From JAPLDP01 sp964628285 (GTDB taxonomy: Bacteria > Bacteroidota > Bacteroidia > Bacteroidales > JAGONC01), in NCBI GenBank assembly GCA_964628285.1, contig CAZVNP010000049.1:1-25872 (forward strand): DNA of 25,872 bases. Reading direction: 5' to 3'. Of this stretch, positions 8,138-15,520 are shown one piece after another. Positions within the stretch are counted from its first letter, which is position 1. The number at the start of each line of letters is the position of its first letter. The notes beneath the pieces are model-generated. The model was not told where the DNA came from. It saw only the letters and a program-made list of their open reading frames with translations, and made no database searches. The translations under genes and the position numbers were made by a program.

Positions 8138-9274
8138 ATGGACCTGTCACTCTTTTACTCCGACGACCTGCTTTTTTTTACGTTTTTCTTTTACCTTCTC
8201 TGCGCGCTTATTCAGCTTCTTTTTTTGTGGCTGGTCTTCGGTAAGCTCGCTTTTTACAGGCAGAAGCATGCGGAGAACCAAAGCATCGAGCCTGTGTCCG
8301 TGGTGCTGTGCGGCAAGGAGATTCATCCGGGCCGCGAGGAGCATCTGCTGCGTATCCTCGCGCAGGATCATCCTGATTTTGAGGTCATCATCGTCAATGA
8401 GTCCCCTGATGAAGAACAGAAGCTGTACCTCGAAACGCTGACACAACGGTATCCCCGTCTTAAGATCGTCAATATCGGTGAGAACCTGAACTTTTTCAGA
8501 GGCAGGAAGTTCCCGCTATCCATCGGCATCAAGTCGGCCGGACACGATATCATCGTCCTCACCGATATCGACTGCATGCCGGCAGGCGATCACTGGCTGA
8601 GCAAGATACAGGCGGCGTTCCGCCCCGGGACTGAGATCGTTCTGGGTTACAGCACACTGCTTCCGCAAAAAGGTATGCTGAACTCCTGGATACGTTTCGA
8701 CAGCATGCTGAGAGGGATCCGCTACCTGTCGTTTGCCCTCGCCGGCGAACCCTATATGGGCATCGGCGAGAACCTGGCTTACCGTAAGTCGTTGTTTTAT
8801 AAGGTCCATGGCTTCACCTCGCATTATAAACTGATGACCGGCGACGATGACCTCTTCATCAATAAGGTGGCGGGAAAGAATAACACGGCCATAGAAACGG
8901 AAACTGCCGGCCAGGTGCTGTGCACCGGCTGGACAACATTCGGGGCATGGCTGCTGCAACGTAAACAGCATATCGAAACACAGGTTTATTTCAAACGACG
9001 CCATAAGATCCTGCTCGGCCTCAACTATTTGAGCCTGTTACTCTTTTACCTGACCTTCCTGTTTCTGTTACGGTACCCGGCTGTTTTAATAACGGTTTTG
9101 ATTATCTTTGGGATACGGTTATTCAGCTTCATGTTCATCATAAAAAAATCGATGCGGAAGCTAAATGAAAAGAATTTATTGTTGCTTTCTCCTTTTTATG
9201 AATTATTTTTGATGTTGGTTTTTGCCGTGCTGAAGGTGTCGGTCATTTTCGCCAGAACAAATAAATGGAAATAA
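8138..9274 (+). CDS. Membrane-anchored family 2 glycosyltransferase
   Basis: Probable sugar transferase for an exopolysaccharide, glycolipid or cell-surface glycan; acceptor unknown. The 378-residue product has an N-terminal membrane segment (~10-36), a cytoplasmic GT-A domain (~50-280) and two or three C-terminal membrane segments (~295-370). GT2 signatures are visible: SVVLCGKEIHPGREEHLLRIL opening the domain, FEVIIVNESPDE, the DxD-type metal site TDIDCMP (Asp143/Asp145), the acidic GDDDLF (235-240) in the acceptor/base region, and QRKQH (274-278) in place of the Q-x-x-R-W motif of processive enzymes. The Q-R-K-Q-H variant argues against a standard processive synthase. Its last 10 bases overlap the sigma factor gene. 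Confidence 0.88.
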   Translation: MDLSLFYSDDLLFFTFFFYLLCALIQLLFLWLVFGKLAFYRQKHAENQSIEPVSVVLCGKEIHPGREEHLLRILAQDHPDFEVIIVNESPDEEQKLYLETLTQRYPRLKIVNIGENLNFFRGRKFPLSIGIKSAGHDIIVLTDIDCMPAGDHWLSKIQAAFRPGTEIVLGYSTLLPQKGMLNSWIRFDSMLRGIRYLSFALAGEPYMGIGENLAYRKSLFYKVHGFTSHYKLMTGDDDLFINKVAGKNNTAIETETAGQVLCTGWTTFGAWLLQRKQHIETQVYFKRRHKILLGLNYLSLLLFYLTFLFLLRYPAVLITVLIIFGIRLFSFMFIIKKSMRKLNEKNLLLLSPFYELFLMLVFAVLKVSVIFARTNKWK

Positions 9275-9873
9275 GCTCCAATCTTACGCAGAAAGCAGAA
9301 CGTGATTACAAGTTGGTGCAGCAGGCCATCCGGTATGGTGACCAGAAAGCCTATGCCGAGCTGATGAATAATTACTGGGACTCGCTTTATTTCATGCTGC
9401 TGAAGATGACCAATGATCCGACCGATACCGATGACCTGACCATAGAGGCTTTTGGCAAGGCTTTCCGTAATCTGCACCAGTATACGCCGGATTTTGCTTT
9501 CAGCACCTGGCTCTTCAAGATCGCCTCCAACAACTGCATTGATTACATCCGTAAGAAGAGAAGAAATATGCTGTCGCTGGATAAATCGCTGGAGACGGAA
9601 GACGGCATGGACCTGTCCGCCACACTCGTCTCAGGCACCCCAGACCCGGAGGAAAATTATATCAAGGAGCAGAAGATTAAACTCATGCGCGAGGTCGTCG
9701 AAAGGCTGAAACCAAACTACCGCACCCTGATCAACCTGCGCTATTTCAAGGAGTATTCCTATGAGGAGATAGCCGAGCAGCTCAACCTGCCCTTAGGCAC
9801 CGTCAAAGCCCAACTCTTCAGGGCACGCGAGTTCCTGTATAACATCCTGAAGCATTCTCAGGAGAGGATATGA
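9265..9873 (+). CDS. RNA polymerase sigma factor, sigma-70 family ECF-like
   Basis: Alternative sigma factor directing RNA polymerase to specific promoters. The 202-residue product has region 2 at ~20-100 (YWDSLYFMLLKMTNDPTDTDDLTIEAFGKAF ... FSTWLFKIASNNCIDYIRKKRR) and region 4 at ~140-195 with the helix-turn-helix YSYEEIAEQLNLPLGTVKAQLFRAREFL. There is no region 3 between them, as in ECF factors. The start ATG lies inside the end of the glycosyltransferase gene (overlap ATGGAAATAA), implying translational coupling. No anti-sigma gene follows: the next sequence is low-complexity and then a gene on the other strand. Regulon unknown. Confidence 0.92.
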   Translation: MEISSNLTQKAERDYKLVQQAIRYGDQKAYAELMNNYWDSLYFMLLKMTNDPTDTDDLTIEAFGKAFRNLHQYTPDFAFSTWLFKIASNNCIDYIRKKRRNMLSLDKSLETEDGMDLSATLVSGTPDPEENYIKEQKIKLMREVVERLKPNYRTLINLRYFKEYSYEEIAEQLNLPLGTVKAQLFRAREFLYNILKHSQERI

Positions 9874-9875
9874 GG

Positions 9876-9902
9876 GAAGAGCGAGAAGCGAGGAGCGAGA
9901 GG
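9876..9902. repeat. Low-complexity GAGCGAG repeat after the sigma factor
   Basis: Immediately after the sigma factor stop codon comes a short run of imperfect GAGCGAG / GAAGCGAG units. Such short purine-rich tandem scraps are common between genes in Bacteroidetes scaffolds. The following stretch to ~10016 holds no gene I can support. Confidence 0.5.
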
Positions 9903-10016
9903 TGATATTACCACAATAGTTACAGTAGGGCACAAAAGGAGAAATTACCTTTATGGTTTGATGATTTTAAGCAGTGACGGGGCTGATAAACCTGTTACTC
10001 TTTCAGGGTTCAGCTA

Positions 10017-10154
10017 TCAGCAGCGACAGATGCAATTGTCGAAGGTCACGAGGACAGAATCCGTGCCCTGGCAACTCATCACAGTATCGGTGACGGTTAT
10101 GGTGAAAATAACGGTCTGCATCAGCGGGACCGTCACCGGAAGTGGTTCAGTAAA
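10017..10154 (-). pseudogene. C-terminal remnant of a PKD/Ig-like surface-protein domain
   Basis: Directly behind the DUF1573 gene and in a shifted frame, the minus strand reads FTEPLPVTVPLMQTVIFTI then TVTDTVMSCQGTDSVLVTFDNCIC and a stop. The strand pattern 'T-x-T-V-T-D-T ... C-x-G-T-D-S-V-x-V-T' is the end of a PKD/Ig-like repeat of the kind found in Bacteroidetes cell-surface proteins. There is no start codon or complete domain, so this is a fragment. It overlaps the last codons of the upstream gene by 8 bases. Either a deletion fused two genes here, or the assembly joined two different loci. Confidence 0.5.
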
Positions 10155-10722
10155 CCGACGAGGTATGGGATACTGTACCGGCGGCAACGGTGCCGAAGTT
10201 GAACGTAGTGTCGTCGAAGACGATCACGGGAGCATCCTGAAGCTGCCCGCGTGTCAGCGCTGAGAAATCTTCCCCGATATCAGGACACACGATGAGGCTC
10301 TTGTCGGGCTTGACGGTATCGTTGGTGATCATGTAGAACGAATCGAACGTGGGTCCGTAGCTGCCTTTTTTGGCGGCGTCATAGGTGATGTACAGCATCC
10401 CTTCCTGATGTGGCGCCAGCGTGGCGGGCACAGCCCGCACGGTGACGAAGGAGGGAGCCTGGCTCAGATCCAACGTCATCGTCCGGTCCCAGGCATTGTA
10501 AAGAGGTAACGAATCGGTCATCACCAGGCCAGTTTTCATGCCGGGGAAATCGAGACGGATGGAGTTAAACCACAGGTTGCCCATCTTCAGATGAAAAAAG
10601 CTTTTGACCCACGGATCATCGGGTTCTTTTATCACCTGACCATGTAATGTTGCCGCCCGGATAAGAATCAAAAGGCCTGTAATAGCTATGCTTTGAATGC
10701 GCTTCGGGTTATGTGTTTTCAT
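10147..10722 (-). CDS. Secreted DUF1573-domain protein, truncated in its second domain
   Basis: 191 residues. The signal peptide covers ~1-29 (SIAITGLLILIRAATLHGQ). Residues ~30-150 form one complete DUF1573-like immunoglobulin-fold domain (FHLKMGNLWFNSIRLDF ... PATLAPHQEGMLYITYDA ... FYMITNDTVKPDKSLIVCPDI). A second repeat begins at APVIVFDDTTFNFGTVAAGTV, the classic DUF1573 opening, but stops 8 residues later, where family members normally continue for roughly a hundred more residues. Full-length relatives are about twice this size by my recollection. Function unknown; the family is periplasmic or surface-exposed. The truncation coincides with the PKD-like fragment that follows. The gene lies 59 bases after the phosphopantetheinyl transferase gene on the same strand. 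Confidence 0.7.
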   Translation of the reverse strand: MKTHNPKRIQSIAITGLLILIRAATLHGQVIKEPDDPWVKSFFHLKMGNLWFNSIRLDFPGMKTGLVMTDSLPLYNAWDRTMTLDLSQAPSFVTVRAVPATLAPHQEGMLYITYDAAKKGSYGPTFDSFYMITNDTVKPDKSLIVCPDIGEDFSALTRGQLQDAPVIVFDDTTFNFGTVAAGTVSHTSSVY

Positions 10723-10781
10723 ATATTGTCGACAGGTGGTTTTTTATGTTTACATAGTTACGATCCCGACCTGGATGTTCA

Positions 10782-11462
10782 TCACGGCATCAGGCCGTCC
10801 AGCGTTATCACCGTAACCTCTTGTTGCATATCCTTTTCAAAGGCACACACGGCCGCTTTGTGCTCCTCATCGAGTTCATAAAGGCGGAGATGGCAATCGA
10901 CAGATTCATCGCCGGTTTTTATCCTGAAGGTGCCGCCTGACCGCGACACGGTGAAGCTGTTCATGGCCAGGGTGAGCCCTTTGCCGAGGGCTTTGAGGTA
11001 ACTCTCTTTCAGCGTCCACAGCTCGAAGAAGTAGCCGATCCTCTCATTTTCATCCTTTTTCATCAGGTCGCCATATTCTTCCGGTGAGAAAAAGCGCTGC
11101 GCTATTTTCATTTTGTTGGGTCTGATGACCTCGACGTCAATGCCGACGGTTTGTCCGGCAATGGCACAGACAACCCATTGCCCCGAATGGGAGATGTTGA
11201 AATGTATCCCGGGATGATGTTTCAGGTGGGGTTTCCCTTTATCGCTGTAATCTATGACGAGGCTGTCGCCGGCGACCTGCAGACGCCGGCCCAGGATCGT
11301 CCTGACCATCAGTTCTCCCAGCAGGGAACGCTGCGTGTCGACGGGCCGCACATAACGGTTTATTTTTTCCTCCGACAACGGCGGCAGGAGTCGCAGCAGG
11401 CTATCCCTGACACCGGTGAAGGCCTCCGGTGCCAACAGCTTTATGGCAAACACTTCAACCAT
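10782..11462 (-). CDS. 4'-phosphopantetheinyl transferase (Sfp superfamily)
   Basis: Transfers the phosphopantetheine arm of coenzyme A to a serine on carrier proteins (acyl, peptidyl or aryl). About 226 residues, the Sfp/Gsp size rather than the short AcpS size. Motifs: FNISHSG at 89-95 (numbering from the GTG one codon upstream), GIDVEVI at 108-114 with metal-binding Asp110 and Glu112, and the family signature FFELWTLKESYLKALGKGL at 146-164. The chosen ATG (11462) overlaps the stop codon of the dipeptidase gene as TGATG, so translation is probably coupled; a GTG at 11465 is the alternative start. No polyketide or non-ribosomal peptide genes are visible nearby, so the carrier partner is unknown and it may simply serve fatty-acid ACP. 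Confidence 0.9.
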   Translation of the reverse strand: MVEVFAIKLLAPEAFTGVRDSLLRLLPPLSEEKINRYVRPVDTQRSLLGELMVRTILGRRLQVAGDSLVIDYSDKGKPHLKHHPGIHFNISHSGQWVVCAIAGQTVGIDVEVIRPNKMKIAQRFFSPEEYGDLMKKDENERIGYFFELWTLKESYLKALGKGLTLAMNSFTVSRSGGTFRIKTGDESVDCHLRLYELDEEHKAAVCAFEKDMQQEVTVITLDGLMP

Positions 11463-12718
11463 CACGGGTTATTTTTGGCATAACCGGCCACCTCCTGCAT
11501 CACGCGCATGAGGTTACCGCCCCAGATCTTGCGGATATCGTCTTCCGAATAGCCTCTTTTGACCAGCTCAATGGTGATATTGGCCATCTGGCTGTCGTCC
11601 TCACAGCCTTCCACGCCGCCGCCCCCGTCAAAGTCGGTACCGATGCCGACGTGGTCAATGCCTGCGACCTTCACCACATGGTCTATATGGTTCACGACAT
11701 CTTCGACGGTGGCCGGCTTTTCGGGATAACGTTTCTCGATCTCATGCCATTCTTTCCAGGCTTTTCTGTTCTCCTGCTCCGTCAGGTTTTCAAAGTGGTT
11801 GTATTTCACCTCCAGAGCCTGCTGTGCCGAGTCTCTGGCAGGATTGGGTTCAGGTTTGCGGAGGTAGTCGCTGAGGAAGCACATCTGCATGACGCCGCCG
11901 TTGGCAGCCAGCGCCCGCAGCATGTCGTCATCGAGGTTGCGGGGGTTGTCGCACAGTGCCCTGGCGCACGAATGGGAGGCTATGACCGGCACTTTGGTCA
12001 GGGCCAGAACGTCATAGAAGGTCTTGTCGGAGACATGCGACACGTCGATCATCATGCCCAGGCGGTTCATCTCTTTCACCACTTCCTTACCGAAGTCGCT
12101 TAACCCGTCATGTTCAGCTCCTTTTTTATCGGTCGACGAATCGCAGATGTCGTTGTTGCGTGTATGGCACAGGGTGATGTAACGTGCGCCGCGGTCATAG
12201 AGGGTTTTCACCATGGTCAGATCGCGGCCGACGGGATAGCCGTTCTCCACGCCTATAAAGATGGCTTTCCTGCCTTCTTTCACCAGCTTATAGGCTTCGG
12301 CGGGTGTGGTGACGATACCCGCCAGGTCAGGGTATCTGCCGACAGCGGCATAGATCGTGTCGAAGATAGCCATAGCCCTCGCTTTGGCCCCGGCATTCCC
12401 CTCGGGTGTGCGCGGACCCTGACCGATGAAAACAGCTAAAAAGACAGCGTCAAGGCCTCCTTTCTGCATCTTATCCAAGTCTACCTTCGGCGCATCATCC
12501 CCGGAAATGTCATTTTTTAAAAGACTGGCTGTGCTCATGAAAAGATCTATGGGCGCGTCGGTATGGGAATCGACTGTGAAAACTTTTTTATGGATCCTCA
12601 AAGCTTTTTTAACCGACTTATCTTTCGTATCGGGTTGTCCGCAAAAAAACAGCAACACCAGCAGAGTGGCCGATAGAACGATTAAACTTTTCTTCATAAT
12701 GTTCTTCAATTTTAACAT
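11462..12718 (-). CDS. M19 family membrane dipeptidase, predicted lipoprotein
   Basis: Zinc metallopeptidase of the renal-dipeptidase type, likely cleaving dipeptides (including those with a D-residue) in the periplasm. The frame gives 418 residues from 12718. An internal ATG at 12697 is more natural because it opens a lipoprotein signal (MKKSLIVLSATLLVLLFFC, lipobox LFFC). Metal-site motifs are visible: VDSHTDAP (H-x-D), FIGVENGYPVG (bridging Glu region), IDVSHVSDKTFYDVLALTKVPVIASHSCARAL (two His), and GIGTDFDGGGG. It lies between the decarboxylase (64 bases upstream) and the phosphopantetheinyl transferase (overlapping) on the same strand. Confidence 0.92.
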   Translation of the reverse strand: MLKLKNIMKKSLIVLSATLLVLLFFCGQPDTKDKSVKKALRIHKKVFTVDSHTDAPIDLFMSTASLLKNDISGDDAPKVDLDKMQKGGLDAVFLAVFIGQGPRTPEGNAGAKARAMAIFDTIYAAVGRYPDLAGIVTTPAEAYKLVKEGRKAIFIGVENGYPVGRDLTMVKTLYDRGARYITLCHTRNNDICDSSTDKKGAEHDGLSDFGKEVVKEMNRLGMMIDVSHVSDKTFYDVLALTKVPVIASHSCARALCDNPRNLDDDMLRALAANGGVMQMCFLSDYLRKPEPNPARDSAQQALEVKYNHFENLTEQENRKAWKEWHEIEKRYPEKPATVEDVVNHIDHVVKVAGIDHVGIGTDFDGGGGVEGCEDDSQMANITIELVKRGYSEDDIRKIWGGNLMRVMQEVAGYAKNNP

Positions 12719-12782
12719 GGACCATGCTCCTCATTATTCAATATGACCCTGGTGACTGATGAGGACGGTGCCGTTTATATCT

Positions 12783-14204
12783 TCACAACGAGCGGGCTGT
12801 TGTTTTTATCAGCTCCCAGGCTTGGTTTACATGCCGCTGTTCCACGCTGGTTTGCGAGGTAACCATACGGATGGTGTACTTACCCTTCAGCTTGGTATGT
12901 GACAGGTACATTTGACCGGTTCTGTTCAGGCGGTTCAGCAGCTCCTCATTGAGGGCGTTCAGGCGGTCGTCATCGTCATGACAGTCGGCAGGTTTAAACC
13001 TGAAACAGACGGTATTCAGCAGCACCGGAACCATTAACTCAAAGTCCTTTTCGTTTAGTATCTTACTCTCCAGGTTTTTGGCCAGGCTCAGATGGCATCT
13101 GATTTTATCCTGAATGCCGTTGACGCCGAAATTTCGTATGACGAACCACAGCTTGAGGGCCCTGAAACGGCGGCCGAGGGCCACGCCCCAGTCACGGTAG
13201 TCGTTAACGAGGCCCCTGGATCTGCTTTTGAGGTATTCGGGCAGGATCTCAAAGGTGCGTATAAGGCTCTCCCTGTCTTTCACGAAATAGGCCGAACTGT
13301 CGAAGTTGGTAAACATCCATTTGTGGGGGTTGAAGACAAAGCTGTCGGCCAGCTCAATGCCGTCGCTCATCCAGCGGTATTCGGGCAGTATGAGGGCAGT
13401 GCCGGCGAGGGCTGCGTCGATATGGAGCCAGAGATGGTGCTTGTGACAGAGCCGCCCGATGTCACGGATGGGGTCGATGGCTGTAGAGCCTGTCGTTCCG
13501 ATGGTGGCGATGACACACAGCGGCTTCAGGCCGGCGGCGCGGTCTTTCATGATGGCCTCCTCCAGTGCTGCGGGATCCAGGCGGTAAAGGTCATCAACTC
13601 TGACCTTGACTAAGTTCCGGCGACCCAGACCGGCAATCTTCACATCCTTCTCTATAGAGGAATGTGTCTCGGTGGAGCAATAGACCCGTAACCCTATGAA
13701 ATCACCGAATCCCTCCTCATTGATCTTAAAATCCGAGAACCTCTCGCGTGCCGTCAGAATGGCGCATAAAGTGGCAGTGGAGGCCGTGTCCTGTATCACG
13801 CCGTCCCATGCCGCCGGCAGGCCGGTCATCTCTTTCAGCCAGTTCATCATCTTCTCTTCGAGCTCGGCAGCCGCCGGCGACGTCTCCCACACCATGCACT
13901 GGGCTCCCAGCGTGGCCGTGAGCATCTCCGCCAGAACGGAAGGGTAGGAGGAGTTGGCAGGAAAATAGGCGAAGAAGCTGGGGCTCTGCCAGTGCGTCAC
14001 GCCCGGCAGGATGATATCCTGAAAATCTTTCATGATCACATCCATCGTCTCCCCACCTTCTGGAGGATGATCGGGAAGCTTGTCGAAAATTTCATGGGGT
14101 TGTACCTGCGATTTGACAGGATACTGCTCGATATGTTCCAGGTAATCTGCCATCCAGTCGGCAAACTCATGGGCGTAACGGCGGAAGTCTCTGATATCAA
14201 TCAT
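12783..14204 (-). CDS. PLP-dependent aromatic-L-amino-acid decarboxylase family protein
   Basis: Group II decarboxylase, predicted to turn an aromatic amino acid (Trp, Tyr, Phe or DOPA) into the amine. The 473-residue length matches animal/plant AADC. Landmarks: THWQSPSFFAYFPANSSYPS (~70-89), ETHSS with His180 for ring stacking, ATIGTTGSTAIDPI, HIDAALAG with Asp263 contacting the pyridine nitrogen, and FNPHKW with PLP-Lys295 followed by MFTNFDSSAYFV. AADC usually has HVDAAYAG; here Leu replaces Tyr. Substrate cannot be read from sequence. The start codon overlaps the end of the upstream broken nucleotidyltransferase by 8 bases (ATGATTGA), so its translation may depend on ribosomes ending that frame. 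Confidence 0.9.
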   Translation of the reverse strand: MIDIRDFRRYAHEFADWMADYLEHIEQYPVKSQVQPHEIFDKLPDHPPEGGETMDVIMKDFQDIILPGVTHWQSPSFFAYFPANSSYPSVLAEMLTATLGAQCMVWETSPAAAELEEKMMNWLKEMTGLPAAWDGVIQDTASTATLCAILTARERFSDFKINEEGFGDFIGLRVYCSTETHSSIEKDVKIAGLGRRNLVKVRVDDLYRLDPAALEEAIMKDRAAGLKPLCVIATIGTTGSTAIDPIRDIGRLCHKHHLWLHIDAALAGTALILPEYRWMSDGIELADSFVFNPHKWMFTNFDSSAYFVKDRESLIRTFEILPEYLKSRSRGLVNDYRDWGVALGRRFRALKLWFVIRNFGVNGIQDKIRCHLSLAKNLESKILNEKDFELMVPVLLNTVCFRFKPADCHDDDDRLNALNEELLNRLNRTGQMYLSHTKLKGKYTIRMVTSQTSVEQRHVNQAWELIKTTARSL

Positions 14205-14687
14205 GTTCGTGCCTTTTTTGATGAAAAGAACGGATCTTCCTTAATTCGCTGACATCCATCATATCCTTCTCATGACCGGTTTGAAGCTTTAGATCACATA
14301 AGTCGTCGAAACTAATGCCATCAACAGTGAGCCCAAACATATTTTTTTTCTCCCTTCGTTGATAAGCTTCATTAAAAGTCATCGTAGAAGATAAAAAGGA
14401 TATCACTTCAATTTTTTGCATTTCCTCTTCCTTCAGATTGACATTCCGGTTATTCCGCAGTTCATCCAGGGCCGTATCGATCTCTTTTTTATTATATTTC
14501 ATTACAATTAATGCCTTTTTTAATCTTATCTAAATTTTCTTCACCGTTACTTATCCAGATATCCAAATCAACGGTACCCCTGAGGAATCCGTAAACGTTA
14601 ACGGCATAACCACCAACCACAAGGTATTTTTTCCGATGCATGATTAAAGGATTGAATGACTTCTTTGTAAAAATCGATTGAGATCAT
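14197..14687 (-). pseudogene. Frameshifted MNT/AbiEii-like nucleotidyltransferase
   Basis: Three frames together rebuild one protein. From ATG at 14687: MISIDFYKEVIQSFN. After a +1 shift near 14640: HRKKYLVVGGYAVNVYGFLRG then TVDLDIWISNGEENLDKIKK. After a shift in a run of six A (plus-strand T at 14516-14521): ALIVMKYNKKEIDTALDEL ... FNEAYQRREKKNMFGLTVDGISFDDLCDLKLQTGHEKDMMDVSELRKI. VVGGYAV plus DLDIWI is the nucleotidyltransferase core (GG and D-x-D), and ISxxDLxxLKxxxGxxKDxxDVxxL is the usual tail. The last segment (14197-14502) could still be made as a 101-aa protein. The family includes antitoxin/toxin enzymes. Both breaks could be sequencing errors, but two in about 130 bases favour real decay. 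Confidence 0.75.
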
Positions 14688-14869
14688 CGTATCAGAGTAA
14701 AGTTATCATCCTTGGGAAGAATCCCGTTTTCAGATTGAATACTTAGAAGTATCTGTGAGATTTCAAAAGCAACTTCTACTTTTTTATTGTCGGGCAGATG
14801 GTAAAAGGCTTCCTGTTGTTTTCGTTCTTCCTCCTCAAAGCTACCGGAAGTAGTGATGGTCCTTCTCAT
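14684..14869 (-). CDS. Small protein upstream of the nucleotidyltransferase, 61 aa
   Basis: 61 residues, MRRTITTSGSFEEEERKQQE then AFYHLPDNKKVEVAFEISQILL and SIQSENGILPKDDNFTLIR. No named family recognised. Highly charged, probably helical, no signal peptide. Its TGA overlaps the ATG of the (broken) nucleotidyltransferase as ATGA, a classic coupled pair. The arrangement 'small charged protein followed by MNT/AbiEii-type nucleotidyltransferase' suggests a two-gene toxin-antitoxin-like or substrate/partner module, but this is inferred from position only. Confidence 0.55.
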   Translation of the reverse strand: MRRTITTSGSFEEEERKQQEAFYHLPDNKKVEVAFEISQILLSIQSENGILPKDDNFTLIR

Positions 14870-14935
14870 ATTAACTTCAAGATTCTTTATCCGACGTCAT
14901 GTTATTGAAAAGTGATGACATTTCGCAAGTGAGAA

Positions 14936-14943
14936 CAAAATTA
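14936..14943 (-). promoter_or_regulatory. -7 promoter element (TAATTTTG) for the 61-aa gene and downstream cluster
   Basis: The minus strand reads TAATTTTG, an exact TAnnTTTG match, 66 bases upstream of the 61-aa start codon. A TTG lies 14 bases further upstream (spacing short). It could drive the whole minus-strand cluster from the small protein through the decarboxylase. Confidence 0.4.
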
Positions 14944-15036
14944 CACAAATCAAAAAACAAGGAGGTCACAAATATGCGGTTTTGTGGATTAAGGATGGGA
15001 TGGGGTCAGGCCATTTCTGAATAAATAGCATTATAT

Positions 15037-15082
15037 TTAAACACTGAGGAACACGGAGGTATTATGGAGGGACACAGAGAGG
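15037..15082. repeat. Left arm of the gene-carrying inverted-repeat element (element B)
   Basis: TTTAAACACTGAGGAACACG and onward: units CACTGAGG (15042), CACGGAGG (15052), TTATGGAGG (15062) and CACAGAGA (15072) recur every 10 bases. Its reverse complement matches the right arm at 15457-15503 over about 46 bases with some mismatches. The start codon of the GxxExxY gene (15064) lies inside this arm, so its first residues MEGHRE are repeat-derived. Confidence 0.8.
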
Positions 15083-15456
15083 AATTTTTTGAAACTGAAC
15101 TTACAAAACAAATCATTGGATGCGCTTATAAGGTTCATTCCAGGCTCGGACCTGGTTTACTGGAATCGGCATATGAGGAATGTTTGTACTATGAATTATC
15201 AAAAGAAGGTATAAGAGTCGGAAAACAGAAACCTCTTCCATTAGTTTACGAAGAGATAAAATTAGAGGTTGGTTACAGAGTGGATTTATTCGTTAACAAC
15301 AAGGTGATTATAGAAGTGAAATCTGTCGAAGCTCTTAATGATGTGCATTTTGCTCAGCTGATAACATATTTAAGATTATCAGGATGTAAGGTTGGCCTTT
15401 TAATGAATTTCAACGTCAAACATCTTAAAAATGGAATAAAACGTCTTGTAGTCTAA
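15064..15456 (+). CDS. GxxExxY protein (PD-(D/E)XK nuclease-like family)
   Basis: 130 residues, the usual size of the GxxExxY family (PDDEXK_3-like); biochemical function not established to my knowledge. The name motif is Gly31-LL-Glu34-SA-Tyr37 in RLGPGLLESAYEECLYYEL. A PD-(D/E)XK-like core is visible: Asp74 in GYRVDLFVNNK, Glu84-V-Lys86 in VIIEVKSVEAL, and Gln98 in HFAQLITYLRLSGCKVGLLMNF. The gene sits exactly between two inverted repeat arms: the start codon is inside the left arm and the right arm begins at the base after the stop codon. The same arms without a gene occur at 18.8 and 20.8 kb. It is AT-rich relative to its neighbours. Likely role: mobility or maintenance factor of the repeat element (inference). 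Confidence 0.88.
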   Translation: MEGHREEFFETELTKQIIGCAYKVHSRLGPGLLESAYEECLYYELSKEGIRVGKQKPLPLVYEEIKLEVGYRVDLFVNNKVIIEVKSVEALNDVHFAQLITYLRLSGCKVGLLMNFNVKHLKNGIKRLVV

Positions 15457-15503
15457 ACCCTCTGTGGCCCTCTGGTAATCCCTCTGTGCCCCTCGGTGGT
15501 TAA
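15457..15503. repeat. Right arm of the gene-carrying inverted-repeat element (element B)
   Basis: CCTCTGTG (15459), CCTCTGGT (15469), CCTCTGTG (15481), CCTCGGTG (15491), then GTTAAAAAAA. This is the inverted copy of the left arm, starting right at the GxxExxY stop codon. It ends 18 bases short of the MEMO-like gene's stop codon, so it may also act as a two-way terminator between convergent genes. Confidence 0.8.
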
Positions 15504-15520
15504 AAAAACGTTTCTTTTAC

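Noticed and set aside
9958..10263. Plus-strand frame of 101 codons over the DUF1573 tail
   Set aside because: It starts at TTG, has no domain signal, and lies opposite the DUF1573 end and the PKD-like remnant, both of which read sensibly on the minus strand.
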